A stretch of 15,294 nucleotides of DNA, from contig JAXHUH010000042.1 in NCBI GenBank assembly GCA_034211175.1, forward strand, positions 1 to 15,294, in the 5' to 3' direction. The translations under genes and the position numbers were made by a program. The stretch is from JAXHUH01 sp034211175 (GTDB lineage Bacteria > Actinomycetota > Acidimicrobiia > Acidimicrobiales > CAIXPF01). The notes below the pieces were generated by a model. It saw nothing but the letters and a program-made list of their open reading frames with translations, ran no database searches and was not told the DNA's origin. This document shows positions 1-6,440 of the stretch, in pieces. Each line of letters opens with the position of its first letter. Position 1 is the first letter of the stretch.

Positions 1-178
1 GCGCCCCACCACACCCGACACTGCCGCCACCCGCGCTCACCAACAGCGACACCCACCCCTCAACCACTCACCGCGCGCCTACGAATAGCAAAGACGACCG
101 CCACGATTATTCAGGGCTAGCAGGTCCGATGGGCGTGTTCCGCACGCGGGAGCACCCCTCATGACGCCACGGCTGACG
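1..178. other. Non-coding left edge of window
   Basis: No reading frame here looks like a conserved protein. The stretch lies downstream of the leftward toxin gene. Bases 90-120 are relatively AT-rich for this window. A weak stem, GTGTTCC with GGAGCAC at about 136-156, contains a G-U pair when read on the + strand and a mismatch on the - strand, so I do not call it a terminator of the toxin operon. Confidence 0.5.
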
Positions 179-589
179 TCATGGCTCCGGCAGCTCGTCG
201 GGGTAGGTGACGTCGACCTCGGTGATCGAGAGCGGGAAGTCGCGGCGGTTGTTCGTCAGGAACCTCGTAGCGCCGGCGGACACAGCGGTTGCCAAGTGGA
301 CCGCGTCGGCGGCGCGCAGGCCGTATGACGCGCCGAGCGACGTTGCGAGCTCGGCCATCGCCTCGTCGACCGGACGCAGCTCGAGCCGTGCGAGGAGGGC
401 GACGAGTGCCGCCATCTCATCCTCGGCGCTGGCCCGCAGCGGCTTTGCCAGTAGCTCTGGCAGGAGCAGGACCGATCCGACGCCGGCAGGCTCGGCGCCA
501 ACCCCGGCCAGCAGCGGCCGGATGCGCCGGCCGAGCTCGTGACCAGGCACGGCGGCGTAGATCAGGACATCGGCGTCGAACGCGTCCAC
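179..589 (-). CDS. vapC: PIN-domain ribonuclease toxin, VapC-like
   Basis: The 136-residue product has the layout of VapC toxins, which are Mg-dependent ribonucleases that cut RNA unless held by their antitoxin. It starts with FDADVLIYA (first acidic residue D5), has E45 in LLLPELLAKP, D95 in RAADAVHLATA, and ends the fold with FLTNNRRDF, where the fourth acidic position is replaced by N as in many family members. The GTG start at 589 lies 8 bases after the stop of the upstream antitoxin, so the two are probably co-transcribed and translationally coupled. Length fits the family. The family call is secure; the RNA target cannot be told from sequence. The partner is Phd/YefM-type rather than a classical AbrB-type VapB, a common mix. 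Confidence 0.88.
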   Translation of the reverse strand: MDAFDADVLIYAAVPGHELGRRIRPLLAGVGAEPAGVGSVLLLPELLAKPLRASAEDEMAALVALLARLELRPVDEAMAELATSLGASYGLRAADAVHLATAVSAGATRFLTNNRRDFPLSITEVDVTYPDELPEP

Positions 590-597
590 GCGCCGGA

Positions 598-891
598 CTA
601 CCGACCGTCGCGCGATGCGCGCACGTCGGCGACCAGCTCCTCGGCACGCTCGGCCGTCAAACCGACGCCGTCCTCGAGAGGGCGGCGACGGCTCGACTCC
701 AACAGCTCGTGGATGCGCTCGGCACGTTCGAGCGCCTCACCGGCTCGGCGGACGCGCAGCACGTCCGGGCGCACGACCACCGCGACCGCCGCGCCGTGGC
801 GAGTCAACGTCACCTCCTCGCCAGCGAGCACGCGCTCGAGGATCTGCGGGAGTGAGGCTCGTGCCTCCGTGACCGACACGGTGAGCGACAT
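598..891 (-). CDS. Phd/YefM-family antitoxin
   Basis: The 97-residue protein opens with LTVSVTEARASLPQILERVL, followed by GEEVTLTRHGAAVAVVV, the conserved N-terminal DNA-binding and dimer fold of Phd/YefM antitoxins. The charged C-terminal half (about residues 50-97) would be the toxin-binding tail. It precedes the PIN toxin by 8 bases, the standard antitoxin-first order. No Shine-Dalgarno sequence is visible before the ATG at 891, while a TACGCT -10-like hexamer at 904-899 would put the transcript start at about the ATG, so a leaderless message is likely. By family knowledge it neutralises the PIN protein and represses its own operon. Confidence 0.87.
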   Translation of the reverse strand: MSLTVSVTEARASLPQILERVLAGEEVTLTRHGAAVAVVVRPDVLRVRRAGEALERAERIHELLESSRRRPLEDGVGLTAERAEELVADVRASRDGR

Positions 892-898
892 GGACAGA

Positions 899-918
899 AG
901 CGTACATCGCCGTACATC
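899..918 (-). promoter_or_regulatory. Putative antitoxin operator with leaderless promoter
   Basis: The octamer CGTACATC occurs at 901-908 and again at 911-918, a direct repeat with a 10-base period (one helical turn). On the gene strand it reads GATGTACGGCGATGTACG. The E. coli YefM operator core is TGTACA; here each copy has TGTACG, five of six bases. The repeat overlaps a TACGCT -10-like element (904-899) and ends 10 bases before the antitoxin ATG, so binding would block RNA polymerase. No convincing -35 was found. Confidence 0.5.
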
Positions 919-961
919 CGCAGCTTCACGGACCGGCGATCAACCGTTCGGCGCTGTCCCA

Positions 962-1387
962 TTAGTCGGGGTGGACCGCAGGCCATCGGGCGATGACGGC
1001 GCGCAGGTGGCGGTCGGTGACGTCGGGCTGGGTGGAGACGCCGGCAAGCGCCCTGATCAGCACGTGGATCTCGTCGACGGAGACGTCGGCTCGAATGGCC
1101 CCAGCGGCCTGGGCCCCGGTGAGGCGTCGCCCCAGGGCCTCCCGGAGGGTGTCGATCGCCTCGGTCACGACCGGCGGAGGCCCGATCAGGTCGGCGAGCA
1201 GCCTGATGAGCGCGAGCTTCGAGCCGGCACTGGTCATGAAAAGGCTGAAGGCGTCGACGAACGCCGCCTGCAGTCCTCGACGCCCGGCTCGGCCGAGGCG
1301 TCCATGGCGCGGTCGGCGTGACGGACGATCACGGCCTCGATGAGGTTCTGCTTCGTCGGGACGTGCCGGTTCTTCGCCGATCGCCCC
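962..1387 (-). pseudogene. TetR-family regulator, N-terminally deleted and frameshifted
   Basis: Reading leftward from about 1387 the frame gives AKNRHVPTKQNLIEAVI, matching the end of a TetR helix-turn-helix (family form YRHFPTK..L..AV) but with Y and F changed to N and V. All residues upstream, including most of the DNA-binding domain, are missing. Near 1274-1276 the frame breaks: a single-base loss shifts ...PGVE into a stop, whereas the next frame continues as LQAAFVDAFSLFMTSAGSK and runs to the TAA at 962 through a typical TetR ligand-binding C-terminus. The ATG at 1237 lies inside this segment and is not a credible start. The gene cannot make a functional repressor. The alternatives are sequencing error for the frameshift and assembly error for the truncation. 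Confidence 0.8.
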
Positions 1388-1407
1388 GCCAGCGCCGGTC
1401 CGGGTGA

Positions 1408-1635
1408 CGGGCGGACGAACTCGTGATCCACCACACGGCGGACCCGAAGGTCGCGGTCGCCGAGGTCACCTACCGCTGCAGGTCCGTCGACGGACGGGAC
1501 GAGTCGATCCCCGCCGTCCTCATGGTCCGGGTGGTGCGCGACGGCCTTATCGTCGAGTCCCACGACCACGTGGCGGTGGCCCAGGCCACGGGTTCACTCC
1601 CCACACTGCTGTCGGCGCGCACCACGACCGCTTGA
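1408..1635 (+). pseudogene. SnoaL-like (NTF2 fold) protein, C-terminal fragment
   Basis: The frame after the stop codon at 1405-1407 reads RADELVIHHTADPKVAVAEV and later VRDGLIVESHDHVAVA, the characteristic second half of SnoaL-like polyketide-cyclase/NTF2-fold proteins (family pattern VRDG.I...RDY.D). About 75 residues remain of a usual 120-140; the N-terminal half is absent and no ATG or ribosome site precedes it. It is divergent to the TetR remnant, and such pairs are common in actinobacteria with the TetR controlling the neighbour. A GTG at 1423 exists but would give only half a fold. I infer a single deletion removed both 5' ends. Confidence 0.72.
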
Positions 1636-1693
1636 CCGGCGGGCATCGGGTCGCACGCGACAGAAGCGGCGCGACCTGACAGACGTGCAGATG

Positions 1694-1718
1694 AGGTGTC
1701 GGGCGGCACTCGACATCT
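1694..1718. promoter_or_regulatory. Imperfect inverted repeat upstream of oxidoreductase
   Basis: AGGTGTCG at 1694-1701 and CGACATCT at 1711-1718 are inverted copies with one mismatch, separated by 9 bases, ending 13 bases before the ATG at 1732. Size and position suit a dimeric repressor operator, possibly TetR-type. No convincing -35/-10 pair was found between 1636 and 1731. Weakly supported. Confidence 0.3.
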
Positions 1719-1731
1719 ACGGTCGGCGGGC

Positions 1732-2706
1732 ATGAAGGCCGTGATGTGCAACGCGTTCGGTCCGCCGGAGAACCTGGTGGTCGAGGAGATCGACGATCCC
1801 GTGCTCGGCGACGACCAGCTGCTGGTCGAGGTCGAGGCGGTCGCGGTCACCTTCCCCGACACGCTGATGCTCGAGGACAAGTACCAGTTCAAGGCCGAGC
1901 TGCCCTACATCCCCGGCGGTGACGGCGCCGGCAAGGTGGTCGCGGTCGGCGAGAAGGTCGAGGGCTGGTCGGTCGGCGATCGCGTCGCCGGTGGGCTCGG
2001 ACCGACCGGTGCGTTCGCCGAGCGGATGGCCATTCCGGCCCGCAGCGCCCGGCGCATCCCGGACGGCGTCCCGGCCGAGGCGGTCACCGGCCTCGGGTAC
2101 GCCTACGGCACCACGCTGTACGGGCTCCGGGACCGTGGCGAGCTCCAGCCCGGCGAGACCCTGCTCATCACCGGCGCCGGCGGCGCGGTCGGCATGTCCG
2201 CGGTCGAGATCGGCAAGTTGATGGGCGCCCGGGTGATCGCCGCGGCGTCGAGCGAGGAGAAGCTCGACCTGTGTCGCGAGCGCGGCGCGGACGAGACGAT
2301 CAACTACGCGACCGAGAACCTGAAGGACCGGGCCAAGGAGCTCACCGACGGCAAGGGCGTGAACGTCGTCTACGACTGCGTCGGCGGCGAGAAGGCCGAG
2401 CAGGCGCTGCGGGCGATCGCCTGGGAGGGCCGGTTCCTGGTGATCGGGTTCACCGCCGGCATCCCCCGGGTGCCGTTGAACCTGGCGCTGCTCAAGAGCT
2501 GCCAGATCGTCGGCGTGTTCTACGGCGCGATGGCGGCCCGGGACCCGGCGAAGAACGCCGAGATCAGCAAGCAGCTGACCGACTGGGTCGCGAGCGGCGA
2601 GCTGGCGCCCCACGTCTCCGGCCGCTACCCGCTCGACCGGGCCGGCGAGGCGCTCCGCGCCCTCATGGACCGCAAGGCCGCCGGCAAGCTCGTCATCACC
2701 CCCTGA
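1732..2706 (+). CDS. Zinc-free MDR oxidoreductase, NADPH:quinone reductase-like
   Basis: The 324-residue protein belongs to the medium-chain dehydrogenase/reductase superfamily. The N-terminal GroES-like half starts MKAVMCNAFGPPENLVVEEI and contains PYIPGGDGAG and VGDRVAG. The Rossmann half contains the nucleotide-binding loop LLITGAGGAVGMSAVEIGK and then GAD..INY and VYDCVGG. The cysteine/histidine zinc ligands of alcohol dehydrogenases are absent, as expected for the quinone oxidoreductase branch, so NADPH-dependent reduction of quinones or enones is likely. I prefer the ATG at 1732 over an upstream GTG at 1696 because conservation starts there and the GTG lies in the inverted repeat. It stands alone between a decayed pair and a convergent antitoxin. 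The exact substrate is unknown. Confidence 0.9.
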   Translation: MKAVMCNAFGPPENLVVEEIDDPVLGDDQLLVEVEAVAVTFPDTLMLEDKYQFKAELPYIPGGDGAGKVVAVGEKVEGWSVGDRVAGGLGPTGAFAERMAIPARSARRIPDGVPAEAVTGLGYAYGTTLYGLRDRGELQPGETLLITGAGGAVGMSAVEIGKLMGARVIAAASSEEKLDLCRERGADETINYATENLKDRAKELTDGKGVNVVYDCVGGEKAEQALRAIAWEGRFLVIGFTAGIPRVPLNLALLKSCQIVGVFYGAMAARDPAKNAEISKQLTDWVASGELAPHVSGRYPLDRAGEALRALMDRKAAGKLVITP

Positions 2707-2718
2707 TCACGCCGGCTT

Positions 2719-2781
2719 CCGGCACGCACTCCCATCCACGCCACGGTTGTGCGTGCGTGCCGGTTCCGGGTCGGCAACCGG
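2719..2781. terminator. Hairpin pair between convergent genes
   Basis: CCGGCACGCAC at 2719-2729 pairs perfectly with GTGCGTGCCGG at 2753-2763 (11 base pairs, 23-base loop). A second stem, CCGGTT at 2760-2765 with AACCGG at 2776-2781, overlaps its 3' arm, so the two are alternatives. It starts 12 bases after the oxidoreductase stop and faces a convergent antitoxin gene, so a terminator acting both ways is likely. There is no T-run, as is usual in high-GC genomes. Confidence 0.5.
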
Positions 2782-2799
2782 GTTGCCCCATGGTCGGCG

Positions 2800-3018
2800 T
2801 CAGCGCCTGCGGTACTCCTCGGCACGGGCGAGCTCGAGCTCGCGCCGGTTGTCCGCCTCCTCGGCGGCCTCGACGAGACGATCGAGCACGTCCGCGTCGA
2901 CGATGGCCGCGACTCGCTGACCGCGTCGGGTCACGTAGACGGGTTCGCCCGAACGCCGGGCTTGCTCGATCACCTCGGCGAACCGGTTCCTCGCGTCGCT
3001 CACGGCGAAGTCGGACAT
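2800..3018 (-). CDS. Orphan Phd/YefM-family antitoxin
   Basis: The 72-residue product reads SDFAVSDARNRFAEVIEQAR then SGEPVYVTRRGQRVAAIVDA, the Phd/YefM N-terminal fold, with a charged tail ending ELARAEEYRRR. It resembles but is not a close copy of the antitoxin at 598-891. Two in-frame ATGs are possible: 3018 (chosen, because homology starts there) and 3033; neither has a well-spaced Shine-Dalgarno sequence. Antitoxins of this family normally precede their toxin, but only 93 bases separate its stop from the convergent oxidoreductase gene, so no toxin follows; upstream is the unrelated CorC-type gene. It may be a relic, a cross-neutralising antitoxin, or a plain regulator. Confidence 0.82.
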   Translation of the reverse strand: MSDFAVSDARNRFAEVIEQARRSGEPVYVTRRGQRVAAIVDADVLDRLVEAAEEADNRRELELARAEEYRRR

Positions 3019-3033
3019 GTACGAGTTGTACAT
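3017..3033. promoter_or_regulatory. Palindromic TGTACA operator at orphan antitoxin start
   Basis: ATGTAC at 3017-3022 and GTACAT at 3028-3033 form a perfect 6-base inverted repeat with a 5-base centre (GAGTT). TGTACA, the core of the E. coli YefM operator, is present at 3027-3032. On the gene strand the repeat contains both candidate ATG codons of the antitoxin, so binding would cover the translation start region. Autorepression is inferred. Confidence 0.5.
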
Positions 3034-3071
3034 CTCCGCACAGACGGCGGGATCGGCGTGTGCCTGGCGGC

Positions 3072-4415
3072 TCACGCCCCGTCGGTGACCGGTGCCGACG
3101 TCGACGACGAGTCGTGGAGCGGGGTGATGCGGACCTCGGTGATGACGTTCTCGTCGACGCCGGTCACCTGGAAGCACCAGGCGTCCTCCTCGACGACATC
3201 GCCGGGCGCCTCCGGGATCCGCTGGAGACGGTCGAGGAGGAAGCCGGCCACCGTGTCGTAGGCGCCCTCGGGCACCCGGACGCCGACGTCGGAGAGGTCG
3301 TGGACCGGGAACCGCCCCGGCAGCACGATGGCGTCACCCTCCTCGTGGCGCACCGAGAGGATGTCGCGATCGGACTCGTCGTAGATCTCGCCGACGAGCT
3401 CCTCGACGAGGTCCTCGACCGTCACGATGCCCTCGGCGCCGCCGTGCTCGTTGACGACGACGGCCATCTGCTGGTGGCGCTGCTGCATCTCCCGCAGTGC
3501 GGCCAACACGGTCACCGACTCGGGGAAGATCGGCGCCGGTTTGGACACCGACGCCGTGGTGCAGCCCGGGTCGTCCGAGAGCAGGTCGCGGAGGTGGACG
3601 ATGCCGAGGACGTCGTCGAGCGCCCGGTGCGGGCACACTGGCGCCCGCGAGCGGCCGGACGCCGCCAGCTCGTTGCGGGCGGTCCGGCAGTCGGACGTCG
3701 AGTCGAGGCTGAACACGTCGGTGCGAGGCCGCAGCACCGCCCGCAGCGGACGCTCGGAGATCTCGATGGCACCGTCGATGATCAGCCGCTGGTGGGGCGT
3801 GAACGACTCCTGGGCGGCCACCAGGTCGCGCAGCTCCTCCTCGGTGACCTCCTCCCGGTCGAGGGACGGGTCACCGCCGAGCAGGCGGACCACGGCGTCG
3901 GTCGACAGGGACAGGAACCACACGACCGGGCGGGCGACGGAGGCCAGCACGGAGAGCGGGCGGGCGACGACCAGGCCCCAGCGCTCGGCCCGCTGCATGG
4001 CGATGCGCTTGGGGGCGAGCTCACCGAGCACGAGGGTGACGTAGGACAGGATGATCGTCACTGCGACCACCGACACCGGGCGGGCGGCGCCGCCGAGGAA
4101 CCCGAGGGCGTCCTCGAGTGGCCCGGCCAGTGTCACGGCCGCCGAGGCCGACGCCAGGAAGCCGGCGAGGGTGATGCCGATCTGGATCGTCGCCATGAAC
4201 CGGTTCGGGTCCCTGGCGAGCCGGGCGAGCACCGCGCCCGTCCTCGACGAGGCCTCCAGTCGCTGGAGCTGGCCTTCCCGGAGGGACACCAGCGCCAGCT
4301 CCGAACCCGCGAACGCGGCGTTCAGGAGGACGAGCACACCAACCAGCGCGAGCTGCGGCCACACGCTGCCGACCACGATGATCTCCTCGACTCGGACGAG
4401 CCGTGCGTCCGGCAC
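3072..4415 (-). CDS. CNNM/CBS/CorC-domain membrane protein (HlyC/CorC family)
   Basis: The 447-residue protein has the three-part layout of the CNNM/CorC family. Residues about 17-200 form the CNNM (DUF21) membrane domain with hydrophobic stretches near 17-39, 76-98, 113-133 and 148-170, including NAAFAGSELAL, QIGITLAGFLASA and LGELAPKRIA. Residues about 225-345 form paired CBS domains (LRPRTDVFSLD; GIVTVEDLVEELVGEIYDE). Residues about 355-433 are the CorC/HlyC C-terminal domain. Family members are implicated in Mg2+ or divalent cation export and resistance; the hemolysin name is historical. The GTG start at 4415 is supported by GAGG six bases upstream; in-frame GTGs also occur at codons 14 and 18. 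The orphan antitoxin follows 53 bases downstream. Confidence 0.9.
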   Translation of the reverse strand: MPDARLVRVEEIIVVGSVWPQLALVGVLVLLNAAFAGSELALVSLREGQLQRLEASSRTGAVLARLARDPNRFMATIQIGITLAGFLASASAAVTLAGPLEDALGFLGGAARPVSVVAVTIILSYVTLVLGELAPKRIAMQRAERWGLVVARPLSVLASVARPVVWFLSLSTDAVVRLLGGDPSLDREEVTEEELRDLVAAQESFTPHQRLIIDGAIEISERPLRAVLRPRTDVFSLDSTSDCRTARNELAASGRSRAPVCPHRALDDVLGIVHLRDLLSDDPGCTTASVSKPAPIFPESVTVLAALREMQQRHQQMAVVVNEHGGAEGIVTVEDLVEELVGEIYDESDRDILSVRHEEGDAIVLPGRFPVHDLSDVGVRVPEGAYDTVAGFLLDRLQRIPEAPGDVVEEDAWCFQVTGVDENVITEVRITPLHDSSSTSAPVTDGA

Positions 4416-4423
4416 GGCCCCTC

Positions 4424-4440
4424 GGGCGCAACGAGCGCCC
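4424..4440 (-). other. Hairpin in leader of CorC-type gene
   Basis: GGGCGC (4424-4429) and GCGCCC (4435-4440) form a perfect 6-base stem with a 5-base loop, 8 bases upstream of the GTG at 4415 on the gene strand. It could occlude the ribosome site or be a GC-rich coincidence. The rest of the 171-base gap 4416-4586 shows no gene and no known Mg2+ riboswitch pattern that I recognise. Confidence 0.3.
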
Positions 4441-4586
4441 CGGGAGATCGAACGTACCCACCCGGCTCGGGCTGAAGCGCCGAAACTCCGGGTCCACGAC
4501 CCGTGTGATCACGTGGTGGACGCTGGCCCGGCCGAGGTGGTGTGGCGTGCGGCGCCACCGGAGGGTCGCCGCACGGATCGCGTCGG

Positions 4587-5066
4587 TCAGCGCCGGCGGG
4601 CGCCGACCTCGGTTCGGGAGCCGACCTCACCACGGGAGCCGACCTCGCCACGGGCGGCCACCCGGCGTCGGCGCCGGCCGACGTGGTGGAGGTAGCCCCG
4701 CACCAGGATGGCGATGTAGGCGAGGATGCCGAGCACGATCACGCCGGATGCCGCTCGCAGCAGCCCCGGGCTCATCTCGGCGGACTCGTCGCCCGCCTGG
4801 GTGAGCGCGTCGGCCGAGAGCCCCATGGTGAGCCCTTCGTCGGCACCGTCGTCGGCTGCCTCGCCCGCCGTCGCCTCGTCCCCGCCGGCCGGGGCGTCCC
4901 CCGACGCCTCCGCCGTGCTCGCCGCGGACTCTGCCGCCGCCTGCCGGCCGTCGTCCGACCGCATGGCCAGGCCGACGACCATCACGGCGATCGCCAATGC
5001 CACGACCACCAGGCCCGTCACCTGTCGCCGCTGAAACCGACCCGCGTTCGCGGTCGAAGAGCGCAT
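4587..5066 (-). CDS. Hypothetical small protein with two membrane helices
   Basis: I do not recognise the family. From the ATG at 5066 the product has 159 residues. A short basic N-terminus (about 1-14) precedes a hydrophobic helix at about 15-36 (VTGLVVVALAIAVMVVGLAM). Residues about 38-98 form an acidic, Ala/Gly-rich low-complexity loop. A second helix lies at about 101-123 (LLRAASGVIVLGILAYIAIL). A strongly basic tail starts HHVGRRRRR and ends in three copies of a six-residue repeat (GEVGSR, GEVGSR, TEVGAR). The N-terminus and tail would be cytoplasmic and the acidic loop outside. The frame is open upstream to 5189, but I chose 5066 because a promoter candidate lies at 5116-5144, inside the longer frame. 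A GTG at 5075 is the alternative start. Confidence 0.6.
   Translation of the reverse strand: MRSSTANAGRFQRRQVTGLVVVALAIAVMVVGLAMRSDDGRQAAAESAASTAEASGDAPAGGDEATAGEAADDGADEGLTMGLSADALTQAGDESAEMSPGLLRAASGVIVLGILAYIAILVRGYLHHVGRRRRRVAARGEVGSRGEVGSRTEVGARRR
4600..4653. repeat. Three 18-base tandem repeats in membrane protein tail
   Basis: Units 4600-4617, 4618-4635 and 4636-4653 share the core GCCGACCTC; the second and third differ at one base. They are in frame and encode the six-residue repeat G/T-E-V-G-S/A-R at the C-terminus of the two-helix membrane protein, so copy number can vary without a frameshift. Confidence 0.8.
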
Positions 5067-5115
5067 GTCCGCCACGTCCCCGTCCGTCCCGTCGCCAGTA
5101 CGCCCGCCACAGACG

Positions 5116-5144
5116 ACTGTAATGAGAACTACTCGATACCGCAA
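5116..5144 (-). promoter_or_regulatory. Promoter candidate for the two-helix membrane protein
   Basis: On the - strand TTGCGG (5144-5139) and TACAGT (5121-5116) are separated by exactly 17 bases; the -10 matches four of six consensus bases. Transcription would start near 5109, giving a leader of about 43 bases to the ATG at 5066. It lies in the most AT-rich part of the 5067-5266 divergent gap. No equally good promoter was found for galK. Confidence 0.45.
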
Positions 5145-5174
5145 CGCAATCGACACCGCATGACCACACCGCAA
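5138..5174. repeat. Three ACCGCA boxes in galK upstream region
   Basis: ACCGCA occurs at 5138-5143, 5155-5160 and 5168-5173, the first and third followed by A. Spacing is 17 then 13 bases. The first copy overlaps the -35 of the leftward promoter candidate. It could be a regulator box array for galK or its neighbour, or chance in a short AT-richer stretch. Confidence 0.3.
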
Positions 5175-5266
5175 TGAACCCGACGCCACCCCTCCCGCGA
5201 GCGTGCACGGCCGCGACCAGGACGGACGGTCCGGGCGCCGCCGGCCCAGGAAGTAGGTTCCCGACC

Positions 5267-6421
5267 ATGGCGATGAACGACGCGGCCGGCGACGCTCGAG
5301 CCCGGGCGGTGGCGGCTCACGTGTCGGCCTGGGGGCCGCCGCAGCTGGTGGTGCGGGCGCCCGGCCGGGTGAACCTGATCGGCGAGCACACCGACTACAA
5401 CGACGGCTTCACCCTGCCGATGGCGCTCCCGTTCGACACGGTCCTCGCGGTGCGCGACACCGGCGACCGCGACCGGGGCGAGGTCACGGTCGCGTCCGAG
5501 GGCTTCGGCGAGATCACGATCGACCCGGCCGGCGACCCCCGCACGGTCGAGCCGTGGGCCCGCCACATCGCCGGTGTGGTCTCGCTGCTCGGCGGCCTCG
5601 GCGTCGCGAGTGGCGGCTGGTCGGCCACCGTCGCCACCGACATCCCGACCGGCGCCAGCCTCTCCTCGTCGGCCGCGATCGAGGTCGCGACCATCACCGC
5701 GCTCGTCCACCGCGCCGGCCTGCGCTGGTCGGCCGTCGAGGTGGCCCGACTCGGCCAACGCGTCGAGAACGAGGTCGTCGGCCTGGCCAGCGGGATCATG
5801 GACCAGCTCATCTCCGCCGGGGCGGTCGCGGGACACGCCAGCCTGATGGACTGCCGCTCGCTGGAGCTGACGCCACGACCGCTGCCATCCGGCGTCGTCG
5901 TGGCGATCATGGACACCGGCACCCGCCGCGTGCTCGCGGACGTGGCCTACGGCGAGCGCCGAGCCTCGTGCGAGCGTGCAGCAGCAGCCCTCGGGGTGAC
6001 GGCGCTGCGGGATGCCACGCTCGACCAGGTCGTGACCATCGACGACGAGGTCACGCTGCGGCGCGCCACCCACGTGGTCACCGAGAACACCCGGACCCTC
6101 GCAGCAGCCGAGGCCATGGAGCGGGGCGACGCGGTCGCGCTGGGGCGCCTCATGAACGAGAGCCACGCCAGCCTCCGCGACGACTACGAGGTGTCCGGGC
6201 CCGGGCTCGACGCCATCGTCGAGGTCGCCCAGTCGTCGCCCGGCTGCCTCGGGGCCCGCATGACCGGCGGCGGGTTCGCGGGCTGCGCGGTCGCCCTCGT
6301 CACCGAGGACCTGGCCGCCACGTTCGAGCGCACGGTGCGTGAGCGCTACGACTACGACGGCAACGAGGCCCGGATCTGGCTGTGCGAACCGTCCGCCGGC
6401 GCCGGCGTCCTCGTGCCCTGA
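5267..6421 (+). CDS. galK: Galactokinase
   Basis: Galactokinase phosphorylates galactose at C1 with ATP, the first committed step of the Leloir pathway, in the cytoplasm. From the ATG at 5267 the protein has 384 residues, normal for the family. The galactokinase signature APGRVNLIGEHTDYNDG covers residues about 31-47, the GHMP ATP loop PTGASLSSSAA lies at 127-137, the catalytic aspartate is expected at D179 in GLASGIMDQ, and the third GHMP motif is RMTGGGFAGC at 331-340. The frame is open upstream to 5174, but that stretch is not conserved. AGGAAGTAGG upstream is only a weak ribosome site. It is convergent with the lacZ operon and separated from galT, so it probably has its own promoter. It presumably supplies galactose-1-phosphate to GalT at 9878-10717. 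Confidence 0.95.
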   Translation: MAMNDAAGDARARAVAAHVSAWGPPQLVVRAPGRVNLIGEHTDYNDGFTLPMALPFDTVLAVRDTGDRDRGEVTVASEGFGEITIDPAGDPRTVEPWARHIAGVVSLLGGLGVASGGWSATVATDIPTGASLSSSAAIEVATITALVHRAGLRWSAVEVARLGQRVENEVVGLASGIMDQLISAGAVAGHASLMDCRSLELTPRPLPSGVVVAIMDTGTRRVLADVAYGERRASCERAAAALGVTALRDATLDQVVTIDDEVTLRRATHVVTENTRTLAAAEAMERGDAVALGRLMNESHASLRDDYEVSGPGLDAIVEVAQSSPGCLGARMTGGGFAGCAVALVTEDLAATFERTVRERYDYDGNEARIWLCEPSAGAGVLVP

Positions 6422-6440
6422 CGGGGCGCCCGGGCCGGCG

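Noticed and set aside
173..180. Palindrome TGACGTCA near the toxin stop codon
   Set aside because: A single 8-base palindrome that overlaps the end of a coding region by two bases is expected by chance and has no partner element.
1234..1569. Possible intact 111-residue leftward gene
   Set aside because: Only the second half of this frame matches a TetR helix-turn-helix end; the first half is the reverse strand of the SnoaL-like fragment, so it is a chance extension across a deletion scar.
2271..4475. Long + strand open frame across the oxidoreductase end and the CorC-type gene
   Set aside because: It overlaps two conserved genes in other frames and has no recognisable motif; it is an artefact of high GC content.
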